From assembly GCA_945861885.1 (NCBI GenBank), contig CAMAVR010000025.1, positions 1 to 45,703 of the forward strand: a stretch of DNA of 45,703 nucleotides, read 5' to 3'. The stretch comes from Nannocystis exedens. GTDB taxonomy: Bacteria; Myxococcota_A; Polyangia; Polyangiales; Polyangiaceae. The notes under the pieces were generated by a model, which worked only from the letters and a program-made list of their open reading frames with translations, was not told where the DNA came from and did not search any database. Made by a program: the position numbers and the translations under genes. Positions 17,165 through 25,857 of this stretch are shown one piece after another. Every line of letters starts with the position of its first letter. Within the stretch, counting starts at the first letter, position 1.

Positions 17165-18634
17165 TTACTTGAGTCGTTCGTCGAGTTGCCCGCGGAGCTC
17201 TTCGTCGGTGATGTCTGGCATCCACGACGGATGGAGGTTCACGACTTCAACTTGTGCGCCGGCTTCTCGCATTTCGGTCATTGCCGCTGCTGATTGCGTT
17301 GCGCCTGCCATCGCCATGGCGATCGCTTGCTCGATGATGTGTGGAACGAGTTGCGATTCGACAATTGCCGCCATCACTCGTGCCGTCGCTTCTGGCTGCA
17401 TAAAGTGCGAGATATTCTTCTCGATTGCCGATACGCCGTTCGCGTCTGGCTTTAGAAGGCCAAGTACGATTCGCTCGGTTACGTCCGGGCGCTGGGCTGC
17501 GGTCAAGACCAGGTCTTCGAAGAACCCGGTTTCAATCATTGCGACAGCGGCTTCATGCGTGAGTACTCCCGCCTTAATCGCCGCGACGGTTGGCCCTTGC
17601 GCGTAACCGTCTCTCACCATGCGCTCAATTGTCTTAGTCGTGACTTCTTCGGCTGCGAGTTCGGCCGCTCGAAGCGCCTCTCGCGACGGCTCGAGCGTGG
17701 CGCCACCGAGATAGTTTGCTGCATCGGCGACGAGGCGAGCTCCGTCGGCCCTAAGGCTTCTGGCTCGCTGCGTTTGCGCTTGGGTGATGACCTCCATAAG
17801 CGCTCGCCTTGGACCATCCTGCGCAGGTTCCATATAGCCGCTGCCCGGTAGAACTTTGAATGCGACCGTCGACGCATCGGCCGATCCACCGTACGTCGCG
17901 TTGCAATTAAACGTCGCCGTATAGTCGCCTGCCGTCGGAAACGAACTGGTTACTTGGTTCGCCGCGACGTGCATTTCGGTGCCTAGGCCCGAGAACGTCC
18001 ATTCGCCGGACGCATACCGCGCGCCGTCTTCACAGCGTCCCCTAAAGGTGATCGCCGTGTCGGTCATAAATTCGCCGCCGGCCCCCGGTTCGGAGATAAT
18101 CGCGCGCATCAATGGATGTCGTGGAGCCGGCGCCGATTCATCGCCGCGCGGTACTACGCTGAATGCAAGTGTTTGCGTCGTTGTTGCATCGCCTACGCAC
18201 GTAAGCGTCGCTTTGTATTGGCCGGGGCGGAGCACCGAGGCGGCGACGCGCTTCGTTGCGCGGATACCAGGGTCGTCAGACCAAACGACGCGCGGCTCGC
18301 TTCCGTCCTGCTTCGTGATTGTTAACGTTCCGGTCCGGTCGTACGGGCAGTGAACCTTAAACTTGATCGACTCGCCGGTCTGAAAAGTGTCCTGACCGTT
18401 TTCGATCGTAAGTTCCCCAGGGTTCCCTTTCGGGAAGAGCGGGTGCGTTCGATCGCCGCCGTGGACCGGCTCTGCCGTTGTTGCCGCCTGCTCAGAATCC
18501 GAACCGCCGCAGCCGGCGAGCGAACCGATGAAAAGTGCTGCCGTCGCAACGAAAATCGAAGACGACGAACGTGATAAAAATCGATAGTGTGGAGTATTCA
18601 TTTTAATCCGTCGTAAAGTTGCTAGAGTTTTCAT
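17165..18634 (-). CDS. Lipoprotein with two Ig-like domains, function unknown
   Basis: 489 residues from ATG 18634, which overlaps the stop of the lipase-like gene by one base; MNTPHYRF at 18601 is an alternative start. Signal peptide with lipobox SLAGC followed by GGSDSEQ. Seen: two related beta-type units (about 75-165 with TGESIKFKVHCPY, and about 180-270 with TDTAITFRGRCED ... GDYTATFNC), each with paired cysteines as in Ig/PKD-like folds. The C-terminal half is helical and Ala/Glu-rich, and ends near HPSWMPDITDEELRGQLDERLK. Tight coupling to the lipase-like gene suggests an accessory or anchoring protein for it; this is inference. Confidence 0.8.
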   Translation of the reverse strand: MKTLATLRRIKMNTPHYRFLSRSSSSIFVATAALFIGSLAGCGGSDSEQAATTAEPVHGGDRTHPLFPKGNPGELTIENGQDTFQTGESIKFKVHCPYDRTGTLTITKQDGSEPRVVWSDDPGIRATKRVAASVLRPGQYKATLTCVGDATTTQTLAFSVVPRGDESAPAPRHPLMRAIISEPGAGGEFMTDTAITFRGRCEDGARYASGEWTFSGLGTEMHVAANQVTSSFPTAGDYTATFNCNATYGGSADASTVAFKVLPGSGYMEPAQDGPRRALMEVITQAQTQRARSLRADGARLVADAANYLGGATLEPSREALRAAELAAEEVTTKTIERMVRDGYAQGPTVAAIKAGVLTHEAAVAMIETGFFEDLVLTAAQRPDVTERIVLGLLKPDANGVSAIEKNISHFMQPEATARVMAAIVESQLVPHIIEQAIAMAMAGATQSAAAMTEMREAGAQVEVVNLHPSWMPDITDEELRGQLDERLK

Positions 18635-20445
18635 TACTGGGCCGCGCTAGCTTCGCTCGCTTCGGTCTGAGCGATATAGTTAGCCATTGCCTGCATCAGA
18701 GCGACGCGCGGGAACGGGTTCCCGGTGCTCCCTTCCATCGGGAAGGCGTAGCGGAATGCGATGGCCCAGTGGTGCCCGCCCATGTACGCCATCTCGTAAG
18801 ACTTGAGCGTCTTGTGGTGCGGATTGAGCGCGATATTCAGCTCCGGCCACACGTGCGAGTACGGGTAGGGGACCTGACCGTCGTTGAGTTCGATCTTCGA
18901 GATCGCGAGCAAGTCGTAGTAGTTCGTTCGGAGGCTCACGTCGTCGGTCGAGTTGAGATCGTACGCGAGCTTGTTGCGCGTATTCGGCCACATTCTGCCG
19001 CCGACAGTCGCGTCGCCTTGCGTCGCTGCCATCGTGTAAATGCGGAATCCGTCCGGCAGATTTCGCGTACGCCACCACTGCATCCGGTTCGCGACTTTCA
19101 TCGTCGCCGCGCCGTCGTAAACGTGGCCTACGAGGCTCTTAAAGCGGTCGATATTTGCGCAATATTCGTCGAAAAATGCTGGGCCGACGAAGTTGATGGT
19201 GTTGTACGTCGACGATTTCAACAGATTGAAAAATCGCCCCGGGTCAGCTTGTCGCGCCGCGTTTCCTTCGATTACGAGCTGCGGGTGTGGCTGGTTTTTA
19301 GCCTGATAGCCGGCAATCGGCATAACCCACTTCATCCACAAGAGTGAATTCGGGATAACCTGCTGCATAACTTCAGGGCGCGCAGCCCCGGGGGCGCACG
19401 ACTTCAAATCGCGAGCGATTTCTTGAAGCGCTCCGACCAGCTTGCCGATCGAATTGTTCTCTGGGACAGAGTCGACAAGCGACTGTACGCCAGGCTTGAG
19501 CTTCTCGCCGATCATGTCGGCCGTTGGCGTCCCGTAGAGCGGACCGCCGTGAGAAATCATTCCGGTCAGCTTCTTCCCCCACGGAAACTTCGCGAGCTGC
19601 CTCTCGTCTGTAAAGTCGGCCGCCATTTCGAGCGCCGGGAGAGCGCCGCGTGAATAGCCGAGCAACGTAAATCCGTTCGCCGGCACGCCCATCAACTTGA
19701 AGTACGTGTCGAGTCGTTCCTTGTAGAGTTCGCTGTTTTGGGCGATCGTCCCAAACGTCTCGAGCGACCCCGGATGCGCTTTGAGGAAGATCACGTTGAC
19801 GAGCGGGCGGCCGGCTTGATCGTCGATGCTACCTGCGCGAACGACTTCACCAAGCGACACTTCTTCGATGCGAAGATTACGAAGGTTGAGTCGTCGACTC
19901 TTCGTCTGCTTGCTCTTTAGCTGTTCATCGTATGCGCGACGGAGCGTTGAAGTTTCGTTTAGGTCGTAGATTTCATCAAACGGCGCCGTGTCGATCATTT
20001 CGCCGAAAATACCCGGGATAATCACGATCGTGACCGGTCCCGATTTCGCGAAAATCGCGTTCGGATCTTTCATCGGCTTGATGGGGATCAGCTGCCCGTT
20101 GGCGAACTGACGACTCGGCTTTTTCGTCTGGTAAAAGTCGAGCATCGCGTTGAACGCGACTTCCGGATTCGCGGCGAAATCGAGTCCGAGTTTCGGAATC
20201 GGATTCTGCACATCTTCTTCAGGAATGTACGAGAGTGACTGAATTTCCGCGGCCGTGTACGGCTTTCCTCGCTGCTGGTTCGCGTAGGCAAAAAAGGCGT
20301 CGCGAAACGTATGAAGCGTCGGAGCTTCTGTCTTGAGTTCGCTTGAGACCGTGCCGGTCGACTCTTCTTCGGACGCGTTTGTTGTGCAGGCGGCGAGCGC
20401 CGATAAAAATAATCCACCAAAAAGTATACTTCTTGTACGCATCAT
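18634..20445 (-). CDS. Lipid-anchored alpha/beta-hydrolase (lipase/esterase-like)
   Basis: 603 residues. The start is supported by GGAGGG about 8 bases upstream. Signal peptide with lipobox LAAC. Seen: TIVIIPGIFGEMI (about 140-153), the oxyanion-type strand found at the front of lipase folds; the nucleophile elbow GYSRGA (GxSxG, about 263-268); and a downstream HHW and SHVW that could supply the His. The length and IPGIFG start recall LCAT/PGAP1-type lipases acting on complex lipids. The gene lies between two steroid blocks, so a steryl-ester substrate is possible, but no KstR-like box precedes it. The enzyme class is fairly sure, the substrate is not. Confidence 0.75.
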   Translation of the reverse strand: MMRTRSILFGGLFLSALAACTTNASEEESTGTVSSELKTEAPTLHTFRDAFFAYANQQRGKPYTAAEIQSLSYIPEEDVQNPIPKLGLDFAANPEVAFNAMLDFYQTKKPSRQFANGQLIPIKPMKDPNAIFAKSGPVTIVIIPGIFGEMIDTAPFDEIYDLNETSTLRRAYDEQLKSKQTKSRRLNLRNLRIEEVSLGEVVRAGSIDDQAGRPLVNVIFLKAHPGSLETFGTIAQNSELYKERLDTYFKLMGVPANGFTLLGYSRGALPALEMAADFTDERQLAKFPWGKKLTGMISHGGPLYGTPTADMIGEKLKPGVQSLVDSVPENNSIGKLVGALQEIARDLKSCAPGAARPEVMQQVIPNSLLWMKWVMPIAGYQAKNQPHPQLVIEGNAARQADPGRFFNLLKSSTYNTINFVGPAFFDEYCANIDRFKSLVGHVYDGAATMKVANRMQWWRTRNLPDGFRIYTMAATQGDATVGGRMWPNTRNKLAYDLNSTDDVSLRTNYYDLLAISKIELNDGQVPYPYSHVWPELNIALNPHHKTLKSYEMAYMGGHHWAIAFRYAFPMEGSTGNPFPRVALMQAMANYIAQTEASEASAAQ

Positions 20446-20634
20446 AGTTCTTTCCCTCCGCTACATGGCGGGACTGAGGCCGGTGGGCCTTAGGCGGTGG
20501 CAGGAGTATGATGTTTTTTTATATGCGCAACCGAATCGCCAAATAATCGTGCAGCAACGCTGTTGCTGATTATTGTGAGCGCGGATTTGTAAATCGTAAC
20601 TGGATATTTCTGTGACGCAGCAAGTCGCGACGCT

Positions 20635-21762
20635 TTAAGATTGAAGAAGTTGCGTCAGCATTTCTACAGTCGCAACGTACTCTTCGACCATCGACGCGAC
20701 GACGTCGCGTGCTCCGCGCACTTGATTCATCCGGCCGATGATTTGGCCAGCGGCACCGCCTAACAGCTCGCCGGTGCGCGTCCCCTCTTTGTCGGCGTAG
20801 CGATAAATTCGCGAATGCGCATCGGCGCACAGCATGTATTGCAGCGGCATCGGAAGCGTACCGGGCGAATCTTTTGCGTCCCACGCTTCTGTCCACGCGG
20901 TTCGAAGTTGCCGCGCCGGCTTCCCGCTCAGCGCGCGCGAACGGACTGTGTCGGTCGACTTTGCGCGAAGCAATTTTTCGACGAGCGCCGGTGTTGTATC
21001 GCTCTCGCGCACAGCTAACCACAGCGACCCCGTCCAGACTCCCGACGCACCGAGCGCCATGGCGGCGGCCATCTGACGCCCCGAACCGATTCCTCCCGCG
21101 GCGAGAACCGGCACCGGCCCGACCGCATCGACCACGTCGGGGACAAGCACCATCGTCGACACTTCACCGGTATGGCCGCCCGCTTCCGTCCCCTGCGCGA
21201 CGATAACATCGACCCCTGCCGCCACTTGTTTTATCGCCTGCTCGGCCGTCCCTACGAGCGACGCGACGAGCACGTTGTGCCGATGCGCTTTTTCAATCAC
21301 ATCGACCGGCGGCGTCCCCAATGCGTTTGCGAGCAGACTTATCGGATGTTGAAGCGCGACATCAACCAGCGAACGCCCGGCCGATTGTGTCCACCCGAGG
21401 AGCGACTCTGCCTTTTCGTCGGCGGGGAGCGACGGCACTTCGTATCGACGAAGAATCTCGCCGACAAATGCTTTGTGCTTCTCGGGAATGAGCGCTTCGA
21501 ACGCCTCTTTTGTTAGGTCGCCGCCGTCTTTCGAGGACCCTTCGTATTTCATCGGCATCACGACATCGACGCCATATGGCTTCCCCTCGATGTGCTCGTC
21601 GATCCACTTTAGCTCTATTTCAAGCTGCTCCGGCGAAAACGCTACGGCGCCGAGCACACCGAACCCGCCCGCTCGGCTCACAGCGGCGACGACATCTCGG
21701 CAATGGCTGAACGCAAAAATCGGAAACTCGACCCCAAGTTTTTCAGCAAGCTGTGTTCGCAT
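20635..21762 (-). CDS. ipdC: IpdC-like flavin oxidoreductase (nitronate monooxygenase fold)
   Basis: 375 residues, start supported by GGAGGCG 6 bases upstream. Seen: TIM-barrel FMN protein with PIFAFSHCRDVVAAVSRAGGFGVLGAV (residues of about 14-38), ANALGTPP, VIVAQGTEAGGHTGEV and PVLAAGGIGSGRQMAAAMALGA. These are hallmarks of the nitropropane dioxygenase family. SHCRDVVAAVSRAGGFG, QLEIELKWIDEHI, YGVDVVMP and TVRSRALSGKPARQLR resemble, from memory, IpdC (Rv3553), which acts in C/D-ring opening. It follows chsE5 by 3 bases, as the last gene of the long operon. The 190 bases after the lipase gene hold nothing I can name. Confidence 0.85.
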   Translation of the reverse strand: MRTQLAEKLGVEFPIFAFSHCRDVVAAVSRAGGFGVLGAVAFSPEQLEIELKWIDEHIEGKPYGVDVVMPMKYEGSSKDGGDLTKEAFEALIPEKHKAFVGEILRRYEVPSLPADEKAESLLGWTQSAGRSLVDVALQHPISLLANALGTPPVDVIEKAHRHNVLVASLVGTAEQAIKQVAAGVDVIVAQGTEAGGHTGEVSTMVLVPDVVDAVGPVPVLAAGGIGSGRQMAAAMALGASGVWTGSLWLAVRESDTTPALVEKLLRAKSTDTVRSRALSGKPARQLRTAWTEAWDAKDSPGTLPMPLQYMLCADAHSRIYRYADKEGTRTGELLGGAAGQIIGRMNQVRGARDVVASMVEEYVATVEMLTQLLQS

Positions 21763-21765
21763 AGC

Positions 21766-22845
21766 CTACGCCTCCGCAAGTTGAGCGCCGATGTGACGCA
21801 GCTGTTCGGATGCTCCACCGAGCATCAATTCGTTCAATTTCGCCTGCAAATAGTAGCGATGCAGCGGATACTCGAGATCGAACCCGATGCCGGCATGCAA
21901 GTGCTGAGCGGCGCAGACGACGCGATACCCCGCATCGGCGCTCCAGAACTTTGCCATCGCAATCTCAGCCGCCGCGCCGCGCTCTTCGGCGAATCGCCAC
22001 GCCGCTTGCCAGAGCGAAAGTCGTATCGCGTCGACATCGATTCGCGCGTTTGTTGCGCGATGCGCCGCCGCTTGAAATGTTGCAATAGGACGATCGAACT
22101 GCACGCGCGTAGAAATGTACTCCGCCGTCATTTGTAGAACACGTTCTACTCCGCCGAGCTGCAGCGCACATAGACCGAGCGTTGCGCAGCCGCTCACCCA
22201 ATCGGCTGCCCCTTTGCGCGATGCGGCTACGGTTGGCGCGACGAGAACATCGTCGTCAGCTACTGGTGCCCACTCAAGATGAACATCGAATCGTGTTTCA
22301 CCGGTGGTGATCACCTGCGGCGTCAACGTTACGCCAGAGGCTCGCGGATCGAGCAAAAATAGGCCAATTGCGCCATCGGCCGTCTTTGCCGACACGAGAA
22401 CTCGGTGAGCCACGTCGGCGAGCGCCACAATCACTTTGCGCCCCGACAGCACCCACGAATCACCACGCCTAAGCGCCGAAGTGCGGGGAGCGGCAAAATC
22501 GCCGTGGCCGCCTTCGGTTAACGCGGCTGTTAGAACGTGTTCTCCTCGGCACCACGGGGATAAATAGCGACGACGCTGATCGTCCGACCCAAATCGCGCG
22601 ATCGACATTGCGGTAGCGCACAGAGTCTCGACTAACGGCACGGATAGCGCGGCCGAACCGGCTTCGCGAAGAAGAACAAAAAGCTCAATCAGCCCTTGCC
22701 CGGAACCTCCGAACGCTTCTGGAACAGCGACTCCGAGAAGCCCTGTTTCGGCGAGAGTTGCGAAGCTCGGCCCGCGCGAACGGAGAAAAAGCCCGCGCGC
22801 TAAATCGCGAACCGCGGTCGAACTGTCGTTGAATGAAAAGTCCAT
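21766..22845 (-). CDS. chsE5: ChsE5/FadE27-like acyl-CoA dehydrogenase subunit
   Basis: 359 residues. Seen: short N-terminal domain with AETGLLGVAVPEAFGGSGQGLIE, then GGVERVLQMTAEYISTRVQFDRPIATFQAAAHR and the end region YPLHRYYLQAKLNELMLGGASEQLRHIGAQLAE. This C-terminal pattern is that of the small partner subunits of alpha2beta2 steroid dehydrogenases, and most resembles FadE27 (Rv3505, ChsE5). The catalytic partner, ChsE4-like, is the preceding gene. Known role of the pair: alpha,beta-dehydrogenation of the steroid side-chain CoA ester. A repeat-filled 195-base gap separates the two. Two KstR-like boxes lie inside the gene. Confidence 0.8.
   Translation of the reverse strand: MDFSFNDSSTAVRDLARGLFLRSRGPSFATLAETGLLGVAVPEAFGGSGQGLIELFVLLREAGSAALSVPLVETLCATAMSIARFGSDDQRRRYLSPWCRGEHVLTAALTEGGHGDFAAPRTSALRRGDSWVLSGRKVIVALADVAHRVLVSAKTADGAIGLFLLDPRASGVTLTPQVITTGETRFDVHLEWAPVADDDVLVAPTVAASRKGAADWVSGCATLGLCALQLGGVERVLQMTAEYISTRVQFDRPIATFQAAAHRATNARIDVDAIRLSLWQAAWRFAEERGAAAEIAMAKFWSADAGYRVVCAAQHLHAGIGFDLEYPLHRYYLQAKLNELMLGGASEQLRHIGAQLAEA
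22135..22148. promoter_or_regulatory. KstR-type box inside chsE5
   Basis: TAGAACACGTTCTA has perfect 6-base arms and fits TnnAACnnGTTnnA exactly. It lies in coding sequence (GTA GAA CGT GTT CTA on the coding strand), so it may be chance or an internal site. Confidence 0.4.
22531..22544. promoter_or_regulatory. Near-match KstR-type box inside chsE5
   Basis: TAGAACGTGTTCTC differs from the palindrome only in the last base. It lies about 300 bases into the gene, upstream of the box at 22135 on the coding strand. Confidence 0.25.
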
Positions 22846-22878
22846 CGGATCACGCCTTGCCTGTGTTCATATTCCGAC

Positions 22879-23014
22879 CGCGCACGCGCACGCGCACGCG
22901 CACGTCAACGATCACGTGAACGATCACGATCACGATCACGTGATCGTGAAACGTGATCGTGATCGTGAAACGTGCGCGTGCGCGTGCGCGTGCGCGTGCG
23001 CGTGCGCGTGCGCG
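22879..23014. repeat. Hexanucleotide inverted repeat between chsE4 and chsE5
   Basis: CGCACG units, then ATCACG/TGAACG units up to a centre near 22940 (GATCACGTGATC), then TGATCG/TGAAACG and about seven TGCGCG units. The halves are reverse complements, giving a potential stem of about 60 bp within a polycistronic gap. It uses the same hexamers as the array at 16767. Confidence 0.9.
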
Positions 23015-23040
23015 GCAGTTCAAACCGTAAAATCACGAGC

Positions 23041-24216
23041 TCACCGAGCCCCCCTGGGCAATCGTAGCCCCGCCGCCCCAATAATATCCCTCTGAACTTC
23101 GTTCGTCCCCCCCCCAAAAGTAAGCACAATCGCCGTCCGATAGTGCCGCTCGAGCCGCCCGCGAAGCAGTGCCCCCTCCGCCCCTTCTTTCACAATCCCC
23201 AGCGGGCCAAGAACCTCTAACAATAGCTGGTAAATCTCGAGAAAAACTTCGCTACCGTACACTTTCACCGTCGACGATTCGGCTGGATCGAGCACCCCGT
23301 TATCGATGTTCCATGCCTGGTGCCACACCATCAATTTGAGCAGATCGATCTTCGCGTGGGCCCGCGCCAAACTCATTTGAACCCATGGCTCATCGATCAC
23401 GCGCGCGCCGCTTCCGAGCCGCGTCCGCCGCGCCCAATCGGTCACTTCTTCGACGAAGCGCGTCGCGGGCCCTGGGGCTGATAGCGCTACTCGCTCATGA
23501 TTAAGCTGCGTTGTAATCAGACTCCACCCCTGATTCTCCCGCCCAACGAGCGCTGACACCGGCACGCGCACGTTGTCGTAGTACGTCACGTTCGTGCGGT
23601 TGTCGCCGAGCGTCCGAATCGGCGTATACGAAAAGCCGGGGAGCTTCGTGTCGACCAGCAAAATTGAAATTCCCTTGTGGCGAGGGGCTGCCGGATCGGT
23701 GCGCACGGCGAGCCAAATCGCATCGGCACACTCGGCGAGGCTCGTAAAGACTTTTTGGCCGTTCACCACATACACATCGCCCTCGCGAACGGCGCGCGTT
23801 TTGAGTGAGGCCAAGTCGGTGCCGGCCTGCGCCTCGGAATAGCCGATCGCCACGTTGTATTCGCCGCGCAAAATCGCCGGTAAAATGCGCGCTTTTTGCT
23901 CGTCGGTGCCATGCTTTATCAATGTCGGCCCGACAGTGCACAGCGTAAGAAACGGAATCGGGAAGCCTGCCCGCTGCACTTCGTCGAAAAACAAAAATTG
24001 CTCGATGGCGGAGCGACCTTGACCACCAAACTCTTTCGGCCAGCCGACTCCGAGCCACCCATCGGCGCCGAGCTGCCGCATGATCCGCTGATAGTGCGGG
24101 CCGCCCCCTTCGCTCACCGAAAATTCGGCGAGGGCGTCGTCCGTTACCAGCCGCTCAAAGTAGCTCCGAAGTTCACCTCGAAGCGCCCGCTCGCTCGGCG
24201 AATAATCGATGAACAT
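23041..24216 (-). CDS. chsE4: ChsE4/FadE26-like acyl-CoA dehydrogenase subunit
   Basis: 391 residues. The ATG follows directly on the fadD19 stop (TAAATG). Seen: MFIDYSPSERALRGELRSYF, GWLGVGWPKEFGGQGRSAIEQ, AIGYSEAQAGTDLASL, VNGQKVFTSLAECADAIWLAVRTD, KGISILLVDTKLPGF, ITTQLNHERVAL and the end motif LTFGGGTNEVQRDIIGAAGL. These match, from memory, FadE26 (Rv3504, ChsE4) better than FadE29, mainly in WVQMSLARAHAKIDLLKL and the C terminus. Known role: flavin-binding subunit of the side-chain dehydrogenase, active only with its partner subunit, here the ChsE5-like gene downstream. Confidence 0.85.
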   Translation of the reverse strand: MFIDYSPSERALRGELRSYFERLVTDDALAEFSVSEGGGPHYQRIMRQLGADGWLGVGWPKEFGGQGRSAIEQFLFFDEVQRAGFPIPFLTLCTVGPTLIKHGTDEQKARILPAILRGEYNVAIGYSEAQAGTDLASLKTRAVREGDVYVVNGQKVFTSLAECADAIWLAVRTDPAAPRHKGISILLVDTKLPGFSYTPIRTLGDNRTNVTYYDNVRVPVSALVGRENQGWSLITTQLNHERVALSAPGPATRFVEEVTDWARRTRLGSGARVIDEPWVQMSLARAHAKIDLLKLMVWHQAWNIDNGVLDPAESSTVKVYGSEVFLEIYQLLLEVLGPLGIVKEGAEGALLRGRLERHYRTAIVLTFGGGTNEVQRDIIGAAGLRLPRGAR

Positions 24217-25857
24217 TTACGCCTCGCCATTCAGATGCTTTGTGAGATGCTCCTTTGCCCAACGATAATCGGGCTTGCCGCTTGGCTGCCTCACGATTTC
24301 GTCGACGACGCAAATGGTGCGCGGTGTTTTGTATCCGGCGACATGCTCGCGGCAGTGGGCATCGATCGAAGTAAACGCGATCGTTACCCCAGCTCGCGGT
24401 TGAATCACCGCCGCCACTCGCTCGCCCCACCGTTCGTCCGGCACACCGACGACAATCGCATCGAGCACATGAGGATGCCCTTTCAACACCGACTCGACCT
24501 CTTCGGGGAAGACTTTTTCTCCGCCTGAATTGATGCACACGGCGCCGCGCCCGAGCACGGTGATCATCCCGTCGCTTTCGACTGTCGCCAGATCTCCGGC
24601 TAAAACCCACCTTTCGCCGTCGATTGTCACGAACGTTGTTCGCGTCTTCTCTGGGTCGTTGTAGTAGCCGACGGGCACCCGACCGCGCCTCCCCAACTTG
24701 CCGATTTGCCCCGACCCCGGCTCGATCGGCTTCAGTGAATCGTCAAAAACGCGACTGCTCTCGTCCATAAAAAAGCTTTTTTTGGTCGAACTCTGGCCGG
24801 GAAAAATGGTTCCCTGATGGCCCGTTTCGGTCGCACCAAAACTGTTTAAAACTAGTGCATTGGGCAGCTGACGTTCGAGATCTGCCTTCACCGAATCGGA
24901 TAACACGGCCCCTGCCGATGAAACGACCATCAAGGACGCCATATCGTACGGACTATCTGGAAGCGCTTGCGCGCGTCGACCGATCGCTTCAACGAACGGC
25001 CGCGCCATCGCATCTCCGACGAGATTAATCGCAATGACCTGCTCGGCCGCTATCAGCTCGCACGCGCGTACCGGATCGAAACTTCTTCCGGGCATCAGCA
25101 CGACTTTCCCCCCAGAAAAAAGACCGATCAGCCCGGCCCATTGCGCTGCACCGTGAATGAATGGCGCCGCGGGGAAAATTGTCATCGGCGCTTCGCGATC
25201 GAGCGCTAACATCGCAAGCTCTTCTGGGCGAACGATCGGCTCTCCGCCAGGAACGCCCCCTTGTAACCCGGCAAAAAAAACGTCTTCGTGGCGCCAAATC
25301 ACGCCGCGCGGCATCCCGGTCGTACCGCCGGTGTAGATGATGTACTGATCGCTGCCGGAACGCTTTATTGCCTGAGGCTCGGCTGCCGCCACTTCAAGCG
25401 TTGGCTCGTACAGCGCCCCGCCGAGCGGCGCGATATCGGCGAGACTCGCATCATCGACCGCGATAAATGTGCGAAGCGTCGAAACGCTGTTTTTCACGTG
25501 AGCGATGCGTGGCGCATACTCGCGCTGGTAAATGAGCGCAGCGAGATTCGCGTCGTTGAATAGAAACGCGAGCTCATTTTCAACATACCGATAGTTGATG
25601 TTGATCGGCACGGCACGAAGCTTAAACGCCGCGAGCATCCCCTCTAAATATTCAGTTCCGTTATGCAAATAGAGCCCGACGTGATCGCCGGAGCCGATGC
25701 CGCGCGCGTGAAGCGCGTTTGCAAGGCGATTGGCGCGATGATCGAGCCCCGCGAATGTCAGCCGCCGCGCCCCGCACACGACGGCGGGCTTTTGCGGAAT
25801 GGCCGCCGCAACGCTTTCAAAAAGATCTGCGAGATTAAACGATTGAGCGGTTTTCAC
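24217..25857 (-). CDS. fadD19: FadD19-like steroid side-chain acyl-CoA ligase
   Basis: 546 residues from GTG 25857, chosen because it overlaps the ltp3 stop as GTGA; an ATG at 25881 would lie deeper in ltp3. Seen: ANL ligase with YIIYTGGTTGMPRGVIWRHEDV (P-loop), PAAPFIHGAAQW, NLVGDAMARPFVEA, NSFGATETG, VPVGYYNDPEKT, VLGRGAVCINSGGEKVFPEEVE and the C-terminal SGKPDYRWAKE with the adenylation Lys. TGGTTG in place of TSGTTG and DYRWAKE are, from memory, marks of FadD19 (Rv3515c), which activates C24/C27 steroid side-chain acids. Length agrees with the 548 residues of that protein. Part of the long operon. Confidence 0.85.
   Translation of the reverse strand: MKTAQSFNLADLFESVAAAIPQKPAVVCGARRLTFAGLDHRANRLANALHARGIGSGDHVGLYLHNGTEYLEGMLAAFKLRAVPININYRYVENELAFLFNDANLAALIYQREYAPRIAHVKNSVSTLRTFIAVDDASLADIAPLGGALYEPTLEVAAAEPQAIKRSGSDQYIIYTGGTTGMPRGVIWRHEDVFFAGLQGGVPGGEPIVRPEELAMLALDREAPMTIFPAAPFIHGAAQWAGLIGLFSGGKVVLMPGRSFDPVRACELIAAEQVIAINLVGDAMARPFVEAIGRRAQALPDSPYDMASLMVVSSAGAVLSDSVKADLERQLPNALVLNSFGATETGHQGTIFPGQSSTKKSFFMDESSRVFDDSLKPIEPGSGQIGKLGRRGRVPVGYYNDPEKTRTTFVTIDGERWVLAGDLATVESDGMITVLGRGAVCINSGGEKVFPEEVESVLKGHPHVLDAIVVGVPDERWGERVAAVIQPRAGVTIAFTSIDAHCREHVAGYKTPRTICVVDEIVRQPSGKPDYRWAKEHLTKHLNGEA

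Noticed and set aside
23041..24216. FadE29/ChsE2 identity
   Set aside because: The N terminus (MFIDYSP) fits, but the middle and C-terminal motifs fit FadE26/ChsE4 better and its neighbour fits FadE27/ChsE5.
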